Position numbers and translations under genes: made by a program. 64,000 nucleotides of DNA from Acinetobacter sp. NIPH 2100 (GTDB lineage Bacteria; Pseudomonadota; Gammaproteobacteria; Pseudomonadales; Moraxellaceae). Numbering within the stretch: the first letter of the stretch is position 1; each line of letters starts with the position of its first letter. Below are positions 18,127 to 27,178 of this stretch, one piece after another. The notes beneath the pieces are model-generated. The model saw only the letters and a list, made by a program, of their open reading frames with translations. It had not been told where the DNA came from and did no database searches. The stretch covers positions 1,225,924 to 1,289,923 of the forward strand of contig NZ_KB850224.1 of NCBI RefSeq assembly GCF_000369805.1, read 5' to 3'.

Positions 18127-19536
18127 TTACTTCACCAGCTTTTGTGCATTATTAAAATCATAGACTTTGCCACCATTTGCTTTGGCCCAATTGTTGGCAT
18201 CTCCACGCAGTAAGAATGCACTGATCTGACTGTTTTTATCGGTGGCATACCAAGCTAGATTCGCGAGTAATTTGATTTTTAAATTACGGTCTTGGTTGTA
18301 CACCACGCGGATATTTTTACCATTTTTCTTTAATTTATTTAAATCTGCGAAGGCAGTTTCAGGTGTGGCATAACTACGCACCTTGGCTTCACCTTTCACC
18401 CAAATCTGTGTAACCCGATCAAAACTCTGAATTGGTTTTTGAGTCAGGGCATCTTTGGCAATAAGAGGAGACTGAGCATAGTTTTTCAGTTGTTGTGTAT
18501 AATTCAGTCCTGCACTTTGAAACGCTTTTTTGATGTATTGATCGTCAATGAATTGATTTACATTGATATCAACATCATCTCGTCCCAGATATTTCAAAGT
18601 ATCGACCGCAGTTTGAGTAGCTTGTTTATATTCAGGTTTCCACGTCAGGTCACGGGTTTGTACGCCAAGTGGTCCATGGAACAAATACACGACTTCGGCA
18701 GGAATCCCTGTTTTGGCTGCAATCAGTTCACTATATTTTTCAGGTTCTTTACGAATCAGTTGATCGGCTTCAATCGTCGCGCGCAAATAGGCCTGAATAA
18801 TTTCAGGATATTGTTGTGCATAGGATTTATTGGCTAAAGAACCGTGGAAGGTTGGGGTTTTAGCCTGTGCACCGTCATAGATTTTTCGGGCAAAACCTTG
18901 GTAAGGAAATAATTCTGCAAAAGGGACGAAGTCAGCATGCGCATCAATTTTATTACTTTTCAGCGCTGGGCCTGCCACTTCAGGGGCTTGGGCAATAATT
19001 TTGACATCCTTTTTCGGATCCCAACCTTGTGCAGCAATGGCACGCAGTAACAGACCATGCGAGGTCGAGGCAAAAGGCACTGAAATGGTTTTACCTTTTA
19101 ATTCCTGAATTGAGCTAACCTCTGATTGCAATGGAACTACAATACCATTACCACTTCCAGTGGTACTGCCAGAGAGCACACTCAGGAAAATACTTTCTTT
19201 ATTTGTCTTTTTAAAAGCGACATTATTATTAACCGCAGGGAAGTCTGCCATGGCGCCAATATCTAAACGACCAGCCACCATTTCACTGGTCAATGGTGCG
19301 CCAGAAGTAAAGTTTTTCCAGACAATATCGTATTTAGCATCTTTATATTTGCCAGTTTTGGGTAAATATTTAGGTAATAAATTTAATTCGCGAATCAGTA
19401 AGCCACCTGTGGCACAGTTGATGGTCGTGTCTTGAGTACCAATCGCAATACGAATATTTTCTGCCTGTGCTGAGCTGAATACCGACAGGAAGCTACCGCC
19501 CAGAATTAGGCTTTTGGCCAAGTTGTTGAATCTCAT
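18127..19536 (-). CDS. ABC transporter substrate-binding protein, sulfonate/nitrate type with C-terminal extension
   Basis: This 469-residue protein starts at ATG 19536, where GAGGGGAACAAC precedes it, and has a signal peptide ending FSSAQAEN. The mature part is a SsuA/TauA/NMT1-type binding fold (RIAIGTQDTTINCATGG; GRLDIGAMADFPAV; LKGKTISVPFASTSHGL). Typical members end near residue 340. Here about 120 further residues follow, including AWYATDKNSQISAFLLRG and WAKANGGKVYDF. These faintly recall the copper-site region of NosL-type proteins, but that is weak. The longer open frame upstream overlaps the ferredoxin gene and was rejected. Ligand unknown; Cys in INCATGG is unusual for the family. 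Confidence 0.88.
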   Translation of the reverse strand: MRFNNLAKSLILGGSFLSVFSSAQAENIRIAIGTQDTTINCATGGLLIRELNLLPKYLPKTGKYKDAKYDIVWKNFTSGAPLTSEMVAGRLDIGAMADFPAVNNNVAFKKTNKESIFLSVLSGSTTGSGNGIVVPLQSEVSSIQELKGKTISVPFASTSHGLLLRAIAAQGWDPKKDVKIIAQAPEVAGPALKSNKIDAHADFVPFAELFPYQGFARKIYDGAQAKTPTFHGSLANKSYAQQYPEIIQAYLRATIEADQLIRKEPEKYSELIAAKTGIPAEVVYLFHGPLGVQTRDLTWKPEYKQATQTAVDTLKYLGRDDVDINVNQFIDDQYIKKAFQSAGLNYTQQLKNYAQSPLIAKDALTQKPIQSFDRVTQIWVKGEAKVRSYATPETAFADLNKLKKNGKNIRVVYNQDRNLKIKLLANLAWYATDKNSQISAFLLRGDANNWAKANGGKVYDFNNAQKLVK

Positions 19537-19546
19537 GTTGTTCCCC

Positions 19547-19792
19547 TCATTTAAGTAAATATGGAATGTTGACCTGAATGGCATCGGTCGGGCAGTCCTT
19601 CTCGCATGGCATGCAATACCAACATTCATCAAACTGCATATAGGCTTTGTTGCTGGTCGGATGAATCGCCAATAAGTCCATTGGACAAACATCGACACAG
19701 ACGGTACAGCCTTTGTCGGCAATACATTTGTCTTCATCCACCAACACGGGTGCAGCAGTGCGGTGGGAAATTTCTTTAAAAATAAACGCCAT
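19547..19792 (-). CDS. Two-cluster 4Fe-4S ferredoxin, AprB-like
   Basis: This 81-residue ferredoxin has two cluster motifs. The first is C23-x5-C29-x2-C32-x3-C36-P and the second is C57-x2-C60-x2-C63-x3-C67-P. The enlarged first spacing and the WYCMPCEKDCP segment resemble the beta subunit of dissimilatory adenylylsulfate reductase, minus its C-terminal tail. It lies ten bases after the AprA-like flavoprotein gene, so the two probably form an electron-transfer complex. The real substrate need not be adenylylsulfate. No sulfate-reduction partners (sat, dsr, qmo) are present. Confidence 0.9.
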   Translation of the reverse strand: MAFIFKEISHRTAAPVLVDEDKCIADKGCTVCVDVCPMDLLAIHPTSNKAYMQFDECWYCMPCEKDCPTDAIQVNIPYLLK

Positions 19793-19802
19793 GTGATGTT
19801 CC

Positions 19803-21542
19803 TTATTCGACTGCTTCAGCGACTAATTTCTTTTGGATTCGCAATAAGTTGTAAGCATTGGCTTCATCTTCCTCGATCGGAATGAAATAAGGCTCAACCG
19901 CTTTTTTAAAGCTAACCATATTGCCGTGCTGATCTTTTTTCAGATGGGCATGACAGAACCAGTCCCGATCATTTTTTTCTGGGCAATCTGCGCGATAGTG
20001 ATACAGGCCCCAACGACTTTCTTCACGAAATAACGAAGCACGTGCCGCCATTTCGGCACAGTCCCGAATTACAGCGACTTCAGCAACGCGCATCAATTCA
20101 TGTGGATGGCTGGCATTGATCTGCGCAATATCAGTTTTAATTTCTTCGAAGCGCTTTAGCGCTATTTCAATTTTTTGTCGGGTTTTAGGAGGTTGTAAAT
20201 AATCGTTGACCATACGGCGTAACTTGTATTCCACTTGTTCCGATGACAAACCTTCTGGACGGTGTAAGGGCGCAAAAATACGGGCTTTTTCGGCCTCTAT
20301 TTCATCAGCATTCAGTTCTGAGTCGGCCTGTTCTACAACATATTCAGCGGAGTTGACCCCAGCAAACCAGCCATAGGTAAAGGCGCCCAACATATAGTTA
20401 TGTGGAACGGCTGCCATATCGCCTGCGCTATATAAACCCTTGACGGAGGTTTCTGCTTTTTCATTGACCCATACCCCAGATGCACTGTGGCCACTACAGA
20501 AACCAATTTCTGAAATCTGCATTTCCACCATATCTTGGCGGTAATCTGTGCCACGTCCTTCATGGAAACGGCCGCGGCTTGGACGTTCATTGGTATGTAG
20601 AATCTCTTCAATGGTTTGAATGGTTTCTTCCGCCAAATGATCCATTTTCAGGAACACTGGGCCATTGCCACTTTGCAGCTCCTGATAAAATTCCCACATC
20701 ATTTGGCCTGACCAGTAGTCGCACTCAATAAAGCGTTCACCTTTGCTGTTGGCGGTATAACCACCCAAAGGACCTGTCACATAAGCACAGGCAGGGCCGT
20801 TATAATCTTTAATCAGTGGATTGATCTGGAAACATTCCAGATTTGAAAGCTCAGCACCTGCGTGGTAAGCCATGGCATAGCCATCACCCGCATTGGTTGG
20901 GTTTTCATACGTTCCCATGAGATAGCCAGATGCAGGCAAGCCCAGACGTCCAGCGGCCCCACAACATAAAATCGCAGCCTTGGTTTTGATCACATAGAAG
21001 TCACCATTGCGACAGTCAAAACCCAGTACGCCGTTGATGGCACCTTCTGCATTTTTCAGCAGACGAGTGGTGACGATGCGGTTATTAATTTTGACCTGAG
21101 CACGTTTCAGTTGGCGATACAGAACTTTTTTAATGTCATGACCTTCAGGCATTGGCAGCACATAAGCACCCATGTGATGGACCTTTTTGACCGCATATTC
21201 ACCCGTTTCATCCTTTTCAAATTTTACTCCCCATTGATCCAGCTGTTGAAGGGTGGTGAAACTATGTTTGGCATAGGCATAGACCGTGGCTTGGTTAACA
21301 ATGCCATCATTGGCAATGGTAATTTCCTTGGTATATTGCTCAGGCGTGGCATAGCCTGGAATCACGGCATTATTCAGGCCGTCCATGCCCATTGAAATTG
21401 CGCCGCTGCGTTTCACATTGGCTTTTTCAATCAATAAAACTCTCAGGTTGGGGTTGGCTGTTTTGGCTTTGATGGCTGCCATTGGGCCAGCCGTCCCCCC
21501 ACCGATGACGACAATGTCATAGTCCAGTGTAATCGTATTCAT
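19803..21542 (-). CDS. FAD-dependent oxidoreductase, AprA/fumarate-reductase flavoprotein family
   Basis: This 579-residue flavoprotein begins DYDIVVIGGGTAGPMAAIKA, an N-terminal dinucleotide-binding fold. The FAD-domain return segment is GLYSAGDMAAVPHNYMLGAF near residue 375, preceded by GRGTDYRQDMVEMQISEIGF. It belongs to the succinate dehydrogenase/fumarate reductase flavoprotein superfamily and looks closest to AprA-like proteins because of the paired ferredoxin. No signal peptide, so it is cytoplasmic. It is the second gene of the GntR-led unit, 44 bases after the regulator. Likely a redox enzyme acting on the compound imported by the downstream ABC transporter; the reaction cannot be told from sequence. 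Confidence 0.9.
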   Translation of the reverse strand: MNTITLDYDIVVIGGGTAGPMAAIKAKTANPNLRVLLIEKANVKRSGAISMGMDGLNNAVIPGYATPEQYTKEITIANDGIVNQATVYAYAKHSFTTLQQLDQWGVKFEKDETGEYAVKKVHHMGAYVLPMPEGHDIKKVLYRQLKRAQVKINNRIVTTRLLKNAEGAINGVLGFDCRNGDFYVIKTKAAILCCGAAGRLGLPASGYLMGTYENPTNAGDGYAMAYHAGAELSNLECFQINPLIKDYNGPACAYVTGPLGGYTANSKGERFIECDYWSGQMMWEFYQELQSGNGPVFLKMDHLAEETIQTIEEILHTNERPSRGRFHEGRGTDYRQDMVEMQISEIGFCSGHSASGVWVNEKAETSVKGLYSAGDMAAVPHNYMLGAFTYGWFAGVNSAEYVVEQADSELNADEIEAEKARIFAPLHRPEGLSSEQVEYKLRRMVNDYLQPPKTRQKIEIALKRFEEIKTDIAQINASHPHELMRVAEVAVIRDCAEMAARASLFREESRWGLYHYRADCPEKNDRDWFCHAHLKKDQHGNMVSFKKAVEPYFIPIEEDEANAYNLLRIQKKLVAEAVE

Positions 21543-21557
21543 GTTGTGCCTTTTTGA

Positions 21558-21573
21558 GTGAGTCTTAACTCAC
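21558..21573. promoter_or_regulatory. Inverted repeat between gntR and the flavoprotein gene
   Basis: Six-base perfect arms gtgagt / actcac with a four-base spacer in the 44-base gap. It could be an operator half of the GntR circuit or a small RNA hairpin tuning read-through. Confidence 0.35.
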
Positions 21574-21586
21574 AAAGTAATGGTCG

Positions 21587-22339
21587 TTAGGTATTTCGCT
21601 TTCGATCTACTCTTAAACGGTATTGGAAGGTCTCTCCTGAAAAATAGAGATATTCGAAATCGATTGGATGTCCTGCATGATCGTGAGTCAATCGCTCCAC
21701 TCTTAACAGGGGCGCATTGATATCGACTTGTAAAAGCTCACTGAGTTCTTCATCAGCAAGTGTGGCATCAATGTTTAAATCGGCATGTCCCAAGGCAAGC
21801 GATAAATCCTCTTCAATCGCTAAAAATACATCGCGTGTGGAGAGGTTGATCTGTTGCAAAGCTGTACCAATCGCTTCAGGTAAGTAGGTCAGTTCAAATG
21901 AAACCGGGTTACGATTGAGTAAGCGAATCCGTTTGATCTCCACCACAGTGCTGTTGACTGAAAGTTTTAATTTCGATGCAATTTGCGGTGTAGCTGGAAT
22001 AAAGCGAAACTCTTTTACAACGTTAAATACCTCATGCCCCATATTGGTCATAGCTTCGGCAAAGCCTTGTAATTGTGAAATATTCTGAAAGGTTTTCGGT
22101 GCGCTAACGAAAGTACCTTTGCCTTGAATTTTGTAAACCAAGTGTTCGAGCTGAAGTTGATTGAGTGCCTGACGAATGGTGATGCGACTGACATTAAATA
22201 ATTCACTCAATTCTTTTTCAGATGGCAGTTGCTGATGAATATGATAGGTTCCATCAACGATCTGCTGTAGCAGGGCCTGATAGACTTGATCATACAACGG
22301 GCGTTCGCCGTTCACTTTATTCACAATTGGTTGGTTCAT
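21587..22339 (-). CDS. GntR-family (HutC/UTRA type) transcription regulator
   Basis: This 250-residue regulator has an N-terminal winged helix with QLPSEKELSELFNVSRITIRQ (split at residues 41-61), the classic GntR recognition helix, followed by a UTRA ligand-binding domain from about residue 90. The UTRA end is typical: PIDFEYLYFSGETFQYRL. HutC-type regulators usually repress and respond to a small ligand of the pathway they control. It is the first gene of the minus-strand unit and has a palindrome just upstream of its own start, suggesting autoregulation of the whole set. Inducer unknown. Confidence 0.93.
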   Translation of the reverse strand: MNQPIVNKVNGERPLYDQVYQALLQQIVDGTYHIHQQLPSEKELSELFNVSRITIRQALNQLQLEHLVYKIQGKGTFVSAPKTFQNISQLQGFAEAMTNMGHEVFNVVKEFRFIPATPQIASKLKLSVNSTVVEIKRIRLLNRNPVSFELTYLPEAIGTALQQINLSTRDVFLAIEEDLSLALGHADLNIDATLADEELSELLQVDINAPLLRVERLTHDHAGHPIDFEYLYFSGETFQYRLRVDRKRNT

Positions 22340-22347
22340 TGAACTTA

Positions 22348-22365
22348 AACTTGTTATAACAACTT
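22348..22365. promoter_or_regulatory. Palindromic candidate operator for the GntR regulator
   Basis: A perfect 12-base palindrome TTGTTATAACAA extends to 18 bases with one mismatched pair. It ends nine bases upstream of the gntR start. Position and symmetry fit an autoregulatory GntR operator; the sequence itself is more TA-centred than the common HutC consensus. Confidence 0.5.
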
Positions 22366-22592
22366 GGTTGTTAGATTAGCGATTATGCAAAATGAAGAAA
22401 AATAACTTATGCTGAAAAAAATATCTGTTTTTGTGCATTACCTTCTGTGCAGGATGAAAAATAAAGATGATTTTTATTTTTTATCTATCTGTATTTTTTA
22501 AGAGTAAATCATTAAAAATAAATAACTTAGAATGTTATAAAACATCCTATTGTTTGCTATTGTCGTTAGATTTATAAATGAAAGTGATCATT

Positions 22593-23537
22593 TTAGCTTG
22601 GGTTATTTTGCTGAAACAGGACGGGTTCTGCGGCTAATTTTTCAGCCAGATATTGAATGAACACACTGAGTTTGGGTGGAACATGTCGTGTTGGCGGGTA
22701 GAGTAACCATGCGCCACCGCTGTAGTAGGTTTTAAAATGCCAATCAGGTAAGACCTGAACCAGTGTGCCTTGTTCTAAAGCATGGCGGGCCACGAAGTAA
22801 GGCAAACTGGCAATGCCTAAATGTTGTAAGGCTGCACTCAGACGCACGCCTGTATGATTCGCAGCATAACGACCGCGGACAGCAACGGTAATGGATTTCT
22901 GTTCTTGCTGGAATTTCCATTTAGAATCATTCGGTTGTTCGCCCAAATAGATACATTGATGCTGTTTTAAGTCGTGTGGATGCTGTGGTACGCCATTTTT
23001 CTGCAAATATTCAGGCGTGGCACAAATCAAATGATCAATCTCAATCAGTTTTCGTCCCATCAATCCACCTGGCGGTTGTTCAGTAATGCGAATCGCTAGA
23101 TCTACACCATCATCGATCAAGTCGATGTAACGGTCTTCCAATAATAGCTGAATATCAATTTTGGGATACAAGGCCAAAAATTCAGGTAAGTGCGGATGCA
23201 GCATAAAATGCCCAACGGCCTTTGGCACACTGATTCGGATAATGCCTTGCGGTTCAATATGAAATTGTCCTGAACTTTCCATTACTGCTTGTGCTGCATT
23301 GACCAGATCCACGCAGCGCTCATAGACTTGTTGGCCACTTTCACTTAAGCGCAGTTTACGAGTGGTGCGATGCAGTAAGCGTGTACCTAGCGCACGTTCT
23401 AAACGAGCAATGGCACGACTGACCGCAGAAGGGGTTGAGCCGAGCTGGCGAGCAGTTTCAGAAAAACTTTCCGTTTCGACAACTTTTACAAAAGTTGCCA
23501 TTTCATTTAATAGAACCAGACTTTGATTTGTGCTCAT
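22593..23537 (-). CDS. LysR-family transcription regulator
   Basis: This 314-residue regulator has an N-terminal helix-turn-helix of LysR type (TESFSETARQLGSTPSAVSR, residues 21-40) followed by RLERALGTRLLHRTTR. The C-terminal periplasmic-binding-like effector domain starts near residue 90 (GIIRISVPKAVGHFM). It lies back to back with a LysE-type exporter gene, starting 94 bases away on the other strand, so it probably controls that gene. Effector unknown. Confidence 0.93.
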   Translation of the reverse strand: MSTNQSLVLLNEMATFVKVVETESFSETARQLGSTPSAVSRAIARLERALGTRLLHRTTRKLRLSESGQQVYERCVDLVNAAQAVMESSGQFHIEPQGIIRISVPKAVGHFMLHPHLPEFLALYPKIDIQLLLEDRYIDLIDDGVDLAIRITEQPPGGLMGRKLIEIDHLICATPEYLQKNGVPQHPHDLKQHQCIYLGEQPNDSKWKFQQEQKSITVAVRGRYAANHTGVRLSAALQHLGIASLPYFVARHALEQGTLVQVLPDWHFKTYYSGGAWLLYPPTRHVPPKLSVFIQYLAEKLAAEPVLFQQNNPS

Positions 23538-23631
23538 GAGGCAAAAGTTATTTGGATTTTGATTGGATTATCGCGCTTTGAAAATCGCAATACAATCTTT
23601 TTCCTGTAGTCATGATGTGGAGATAAATGAA

Positions 23632-24273
23632 ATGTGGCAGTTGTATGGACATGAGTTTCTAGCCTTGGCATTGATCCATTTTATGGCAGTTGTTTTACCG
23701 GGACCTGATTTTATTATTACCGTCAGACAAAGTGTTCGCTATGGTTATTTGATTGGCTGTATCACCGCGATTGGTATTGGCGTTGGTATCTCGGTGCATG
23801 TGTTTTATACTTTGGTGGGTGTTGGGGTATTGATTCAGCAAAGTGTCTGGTTAATGTCGTTACTACGCGTTGCAGGTGCAGCTTATTTGATTTACTTGGG
23901 CTGGCAATGTTTACGTAGTCAACCGAATGCCAATCTGGATATTTTGGCAGGTGAGGTGATGGGCAAACCGAGTTTAATCCAAGCCTTCAATATGGGTTTC
24001 TTAACCAACGCATTAAATCCGAAAGCGACAGTTTTCTTTCTGGCGATTTTTACTACCATTGTCAGTCCTACTACACCGTTAAAGGTTCAAATTGGTTATG
24101 GGCTTTGGATGTGTCTAGTCAATGCCTTATGGTTTATTTTGGTCAGTATCATGTTTGCTCAACCGATTGTACGGAAACGCTTCTTAGAGTTTGGCGTATA
24201 TTTCGAACGCGTGATGGGGGTTATTCTCGGTGTAGTTGCAATACGATTGATTTGGAGTGTTGCATTTTCCTAA
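23632..24273 (+). CDS. LysE/RhtB-family amino-acid exporter
   Basis: This 213-residue membrane protein has about six hydrophobic segments. The LysE/RhtB signature is visible as FMAVVLPGPDFIITVRQSV near the N-terminus, with GVGISVHV and FNMGFLTNALNPKATVFFL in the middle. The family exports amino acids or derivatives. The ATG at 23632 has GGAG nine bases upstream and gives the usual family start; a longer frame from 23563 runs into the promoter region and was rejected. It is divergent from a LysR gene that is the likely regulator. Confidence 0.9.
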   Translation: MWQLYGHEFLALALIHFMAVVLPGPDFIITVRQSVRYGYLIGCITAIGIGVGISVHVFYTLVGVGVLIQQSVWLMSLLRVAGAAYLIYLGWQCLRSQPNANLDILAGEVMGKPSLIQAFNMGFLTNALNPKATVFFLAIFTTIVSPTTPLKVQIGYGLWMCLVNALWFILVSIMFAQPIVRKRFLEFGVYFERVMGVILGVVAIRLIWSVAFS

Positions 24274-24278
24274 ACAGA

Positions 24279-24306
24279 AAAAAGACTGCGCTGAGGCAGT
24301 CTTTTT
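24279..24306. terminator. Bidirectional terminator
   Basis: An 11-base stem aaaaagactgc / gcagtcttttt with a six-base loop and A/T runs on both sides, between two converging genes (exporter and cysteine desulfurase). Confidence 0.88.
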
Positions 24307-24318
24307 ATTGGAGTAGAT

Positions 24319-26271
24319 TTAATTACTTCGCTTATTTCTTGCAAGTTGATGTAAGACGGATACCAACAAATCAATTTCTTCTGTGGTGTTATAAAACGCC
24401 AAAGAAGGACGCACAGTCTGTTCTACACCAAAACGACGTAGGATTGGCTGAGCGCAATGATGCCCTGAACGTACTGCAATGCCATGTTGATTGAGTGCTT
24501 TACCCACTTGTTCAGTGGAATAACCTTCAAGGGTAAAGGACATCACACTGGCCTTGTTGCGGGCTGTACCAATGGGTCTTAAACCTGAAACCGTACTCAA
24601 TGCGTGCTGACCATACTCCAGTAAGTCATGTTCATAACGGGCAATATTATGAATGCCTAGGCGTTCAACATATTCTAAAGCAGCGCCTAAACCTACCGCA
24701 TCAGCAATATTACCTGTTCCCGCTTCAAACTTATTTGGGGCAGGTTGGTAAATGACTTGTTCAAAGCTCACATCCTGAATCATATTGCCGCCGCCTTCCC
24801 AAACGGGCATGGTCTCCAGAATTTCAGGTTTGGCATAAACTGCACCAATGCCTGTTGGCCCAAAGACTTTATGCCCTGAGAACACAAAGAAGTCAGCATC
24901 AATCGCTTGGACATCAGTTGGCATATGCGAAACAGATTGGGCACCATCGACCAAGACGCGTACACCTTTGGCATGGGCGATTTTGATGACCTCAGCGACA
25001 GGAGTGACGGTACCTAGGGCATTGGACACTTGGGTAATCGAAATCAGTTTGGTGCGCTCATTAATCAGTTTGGGTAGCTCTTCCAAAATGATTTGTCCCG
25101 TATCATCCACAGGAATGACACGCAGTTTGGCACCGACTTTCTTGGTCAGCTGGAACCACGGTACGATATTGGCGTGATGTTCAAGATGCGAAACAATAAT
25201 CTCATCACCCTCACCAATATTCTGTTCACCCCAAGTCTTGGCAATCAGGTTGATGCCTTCTGTGGTGCCACGAACAAAAAGAATTTCTTTTGATGATTTT
25301 GCCCCAATAAAACGTGCCACCACATTACGGGCGTGTTCATAAGCATCGGTTGCTCGTGCTGCCAGTTCATGTGCAGCACGATGAATATTAGAATTTTCGT
25401 GCTGATAAAAATAGGCAATACGATCAATCACGCTTTGTGGTTTCTGTGTCGTTGCTGCATTGTCAAACCAAACCAAAGGACGACCATTGACGCGTTCTTG
25501 CAGAATAGGGAAGTCACGACGGATCGCTTGAATATCCAAGGGCTGAGCGGCATTGGCCACAAACTGTGGCTGTGAAGGTTGATAATTGCCGTAACCCGCA
25601 TTGTGTTGTGGCAGATCCAAGAAATAAAAGCCTGACGAGGCGTTATTTTTTGCTTGAGTTGAAGCTTGAGAATCTTGCTGCAACAAACTTTTTAATGCAT
25701 CACCATGAGGCAATTGAAATGATTGTGCTGTGGCAAAATTGGCAGCATCAAATTCAGAACTTGACGGACTCGGTGCTGTAAAATCATTTAAAAAATAAAA
25801 GGGTGAAGCATCGCTTGTTGAAGGACGGGATGGCTCAACTAAAGGTACATTCGGCGCACTATGAACCGCTTGTGGAAAGTTAGGTTCAATGGGTGGACGT
25901 GGTAAATTGGCACCCCCCACGACTGGCGCAGAGGCGATCGCACGACGTTCAGGATAGTCAGGATAGTCAGGAATATGCTCAGGATATTCAGGGTTTAAAC
26001 TTTTTTCATAAGCAATATTGGGCGCACGACCACTGAGTGCCGCCAGAGGTTCAGCGGGCTGTGGTTGATGAGGTGGCGTACCGACATTCGGCAAGTCCAA
26101 ATTCAAACCAGAAGAATGACCACTGCCAGAACTTGGCAGGGCTGCAAAAAATTCAGAGGCAATCCGTGAAAGTGTTGCTTCATCTGGGAAGTTGGACGGT
26201 GGGCTAACACCGACCACTTCAGAACCCGTTGGACTACCGTGTAAATTACTTGTAGTTAACTGGGTAGTCAT
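24319..26271 (-). CDS. Encapsulin-associated cysteine desulfurase with N-terminal cargo-loading region
   Basis: This 650-residue PLP enzyme has two parts. Residues 1-240 are low in complexity, rich in Pro, Ser, Asn and Gln, and probably disordered. From about 243 (RRDFPILQERVNGRPLVW) a SufS-type class II desulfurase begins, with PLP lysine in FSGHKVFGPTG (about residue 465) and catalytic cysteine in SGHHCAQP (about 605). In characterised family 2 encapsulin systems such N-terminal extensions load the enzyme into the shell. Start at ATG 26271 with GGAGGT upstream; it overlaps the shell gene by 26 bases. It releases sulfur from cysteine, probably inside the nanocompartment. Confidence 0.93.
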   Translation of the reverse strand: MTTQLTTSNLHGSPTGSEVVGVSPPSNFPDEATLSRIASEFFAALPSSGSGHSSGLNLDLPNVGTPPHQPQPAEPLAALSGRAPNIAYEKSLNPEYPEHIPDYPDYPERRAIASAPVVGGANLPRPPIEPNFPQAVHSAPNVPLVEPSRPSTSDASPFYFLNDFTAPSPSSSEFDAANFATAQSFQLPHGDALKSLLQQDSQASTQAKNNASSGFYFLDLPQHNAGYGNYQPSQPQFVANAAQPLDIQAIRRDFPILQERVNGRPLVWFDNAATTQKPQSVIDRIAYFYQHENSNIHRAAHELAARATDAYEHARNVVARFIGAKSSKEILFVRGTTEGINLIAKTWGEQNIGEGDEIIVSHLEHHANIVPWFQLTKKVGAKLRVIPVDDTGQIILEELPKLINERTKLISITQVSNALGTVTPVAEVIKIAHAKGVRVLVDGAQSVSHMPTDVQAIDADFFVFSGHKVFGPTGIGAVYAKPEILETMPVWEGGGNMIQDVSFEQVIYQPAPNKFEAGTGNIADAVGLGAALEYVERLGIHNIARYEHDLLEYGQHALSTVSGLRPIGTARNKASVMSFTLEGYSTEQVGKALNQHGIAVRSGHHCAQPILRRFGVEQTVRPSLAFYNTTEEIDLLVSVLHQLARNKRSN

Positions 26272-27178
26272 GATACTTGTCCACCTCCACATCTTCGAGC
26301 ACGGCCAATGCATCCTCGGTCAATACCGCCAATGAGCAGTACAGTGAGATCAGGTAAGACGCAATCGCATTGCGATTGATGCCCATGAAGCGTACGGAAA
26401 GACCAGGAGATTGCTCACCAGCCAAGCCCGGCTGGAATAAGCCAACCACACCTTGGCGTTTTTCACCCACACGCAATAACAAAATTTTGGTTTTACCATC
26501 TTCCACAGGAATCTTATTCGACGGAATCAGTGGAACACCGCGCCATGTGATGAACTGTGAACCGAATAAACTTACGGTTGGTGGTGGAACACCACGGCGG
26601 GTACATTCACGACCGAATGCAGCAATGGCATCTGGATGTGCAAGGAAGAAACCTGGTTCTTTCCAGACTTTACGGAGTAAATCATCAAAGTCATCGGGTG
26701 TTGGTGGACCATTCAACGTAGAGATACGTTGGTCATCTGCCACGCTTGCCAATAAACCATATTCAGGGTTATTGATTAGCTCACTTTCTTGACGCTCTTT
26801 AATGGTTTCAATGGTTAAACGTAATTGTTCTTTAATCTGATCATGTGGACTGCTGTAGAGATCGGCAACACGAGTATGAATATCTAAAACAGTTGAAACA
26901 CCATTTAAGAAATATTCGCGTGGTTGCGCATCATAATCCACAAAAGTTTGTGGCAAAGTCGCTTCATCACGTTGTGTGCACGCGACTTGGATATCGTCGG
27001 TATTGCTGACACGGTTAACGCGATAAATACCTGCTTCAACAGGAATCCATTGCAATAGATGCGTGAGCCAACGAGGGGTAATGGTCGAAAGTTGTGGAAC
27101 GGTCTTGGTGGCATTTGCAAGCTGTCTAGCTGCATGATCCCCAAGCGCAAGTTGGACTTTATCTGTGGTTTTTGCCAT
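26246..27178 (-). CDS. Family 2 encapsulin shell protein (SrpI-like)
   Basis: This 310-residue protein fits family 2A encapsulin shell proteins: an extended N-terminal arm, then an HK97-type fold with conserved pieces such as PEYGLLASVADDQRIST, LRKVWKEPGFFLAHPDAI and GSQFITWRGVPLIPSNK. The C-terminus is EVDKYHDYPVNYK. Members of this group assemble into roughly 25 nm protein shells. In Synechococcus (SrpI) and A. baumannii they hold a cysteine desulfurase, and a sulfur-storage role has been proposed. There is no cNMP-binding insert, which separates it from family 2B. The overlapping downstream gene encodes the cargo. The 236 bases upstream to the acetyltransferase gene are very AT-rich and may hold a separate promoter. 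Confidence 0.93.
   Translation of the reverse strand: MAKTTDKVQLALGDHAARQLANATKTVPQLSTITPRWLTHLLQWIPVEAGIYRVNRVSNTDDIQVACTQRDEATLPQTFVDYDAQPREYFLNGVSTVLDIHTRVADLYSSPHDQIKEQLRLTIETIKERQESELINNPEYGLLASVADDQRISTLNGPPTPDDFDDLLRKVWKEPGFFLAHPDAIAAFGRECTRRGVPPPTVSLFGSQFITWRGVPLIPSNKIPVEDGKTKILLLRVGEKRQGVVGLFQPGLAGEQSPGLSVRFMGINRNAIASYLISLYCSLAVLTEDALAVLEDVEVDKYHDYPVNYK

Noticed and set aside
19537-19737. Longer N-terminus for the binding-protein gene
   Set aside because: It overlaps the ferredoxin gene in another frame; the signal peptide and strong ribosome binding site fix the start at 19536.
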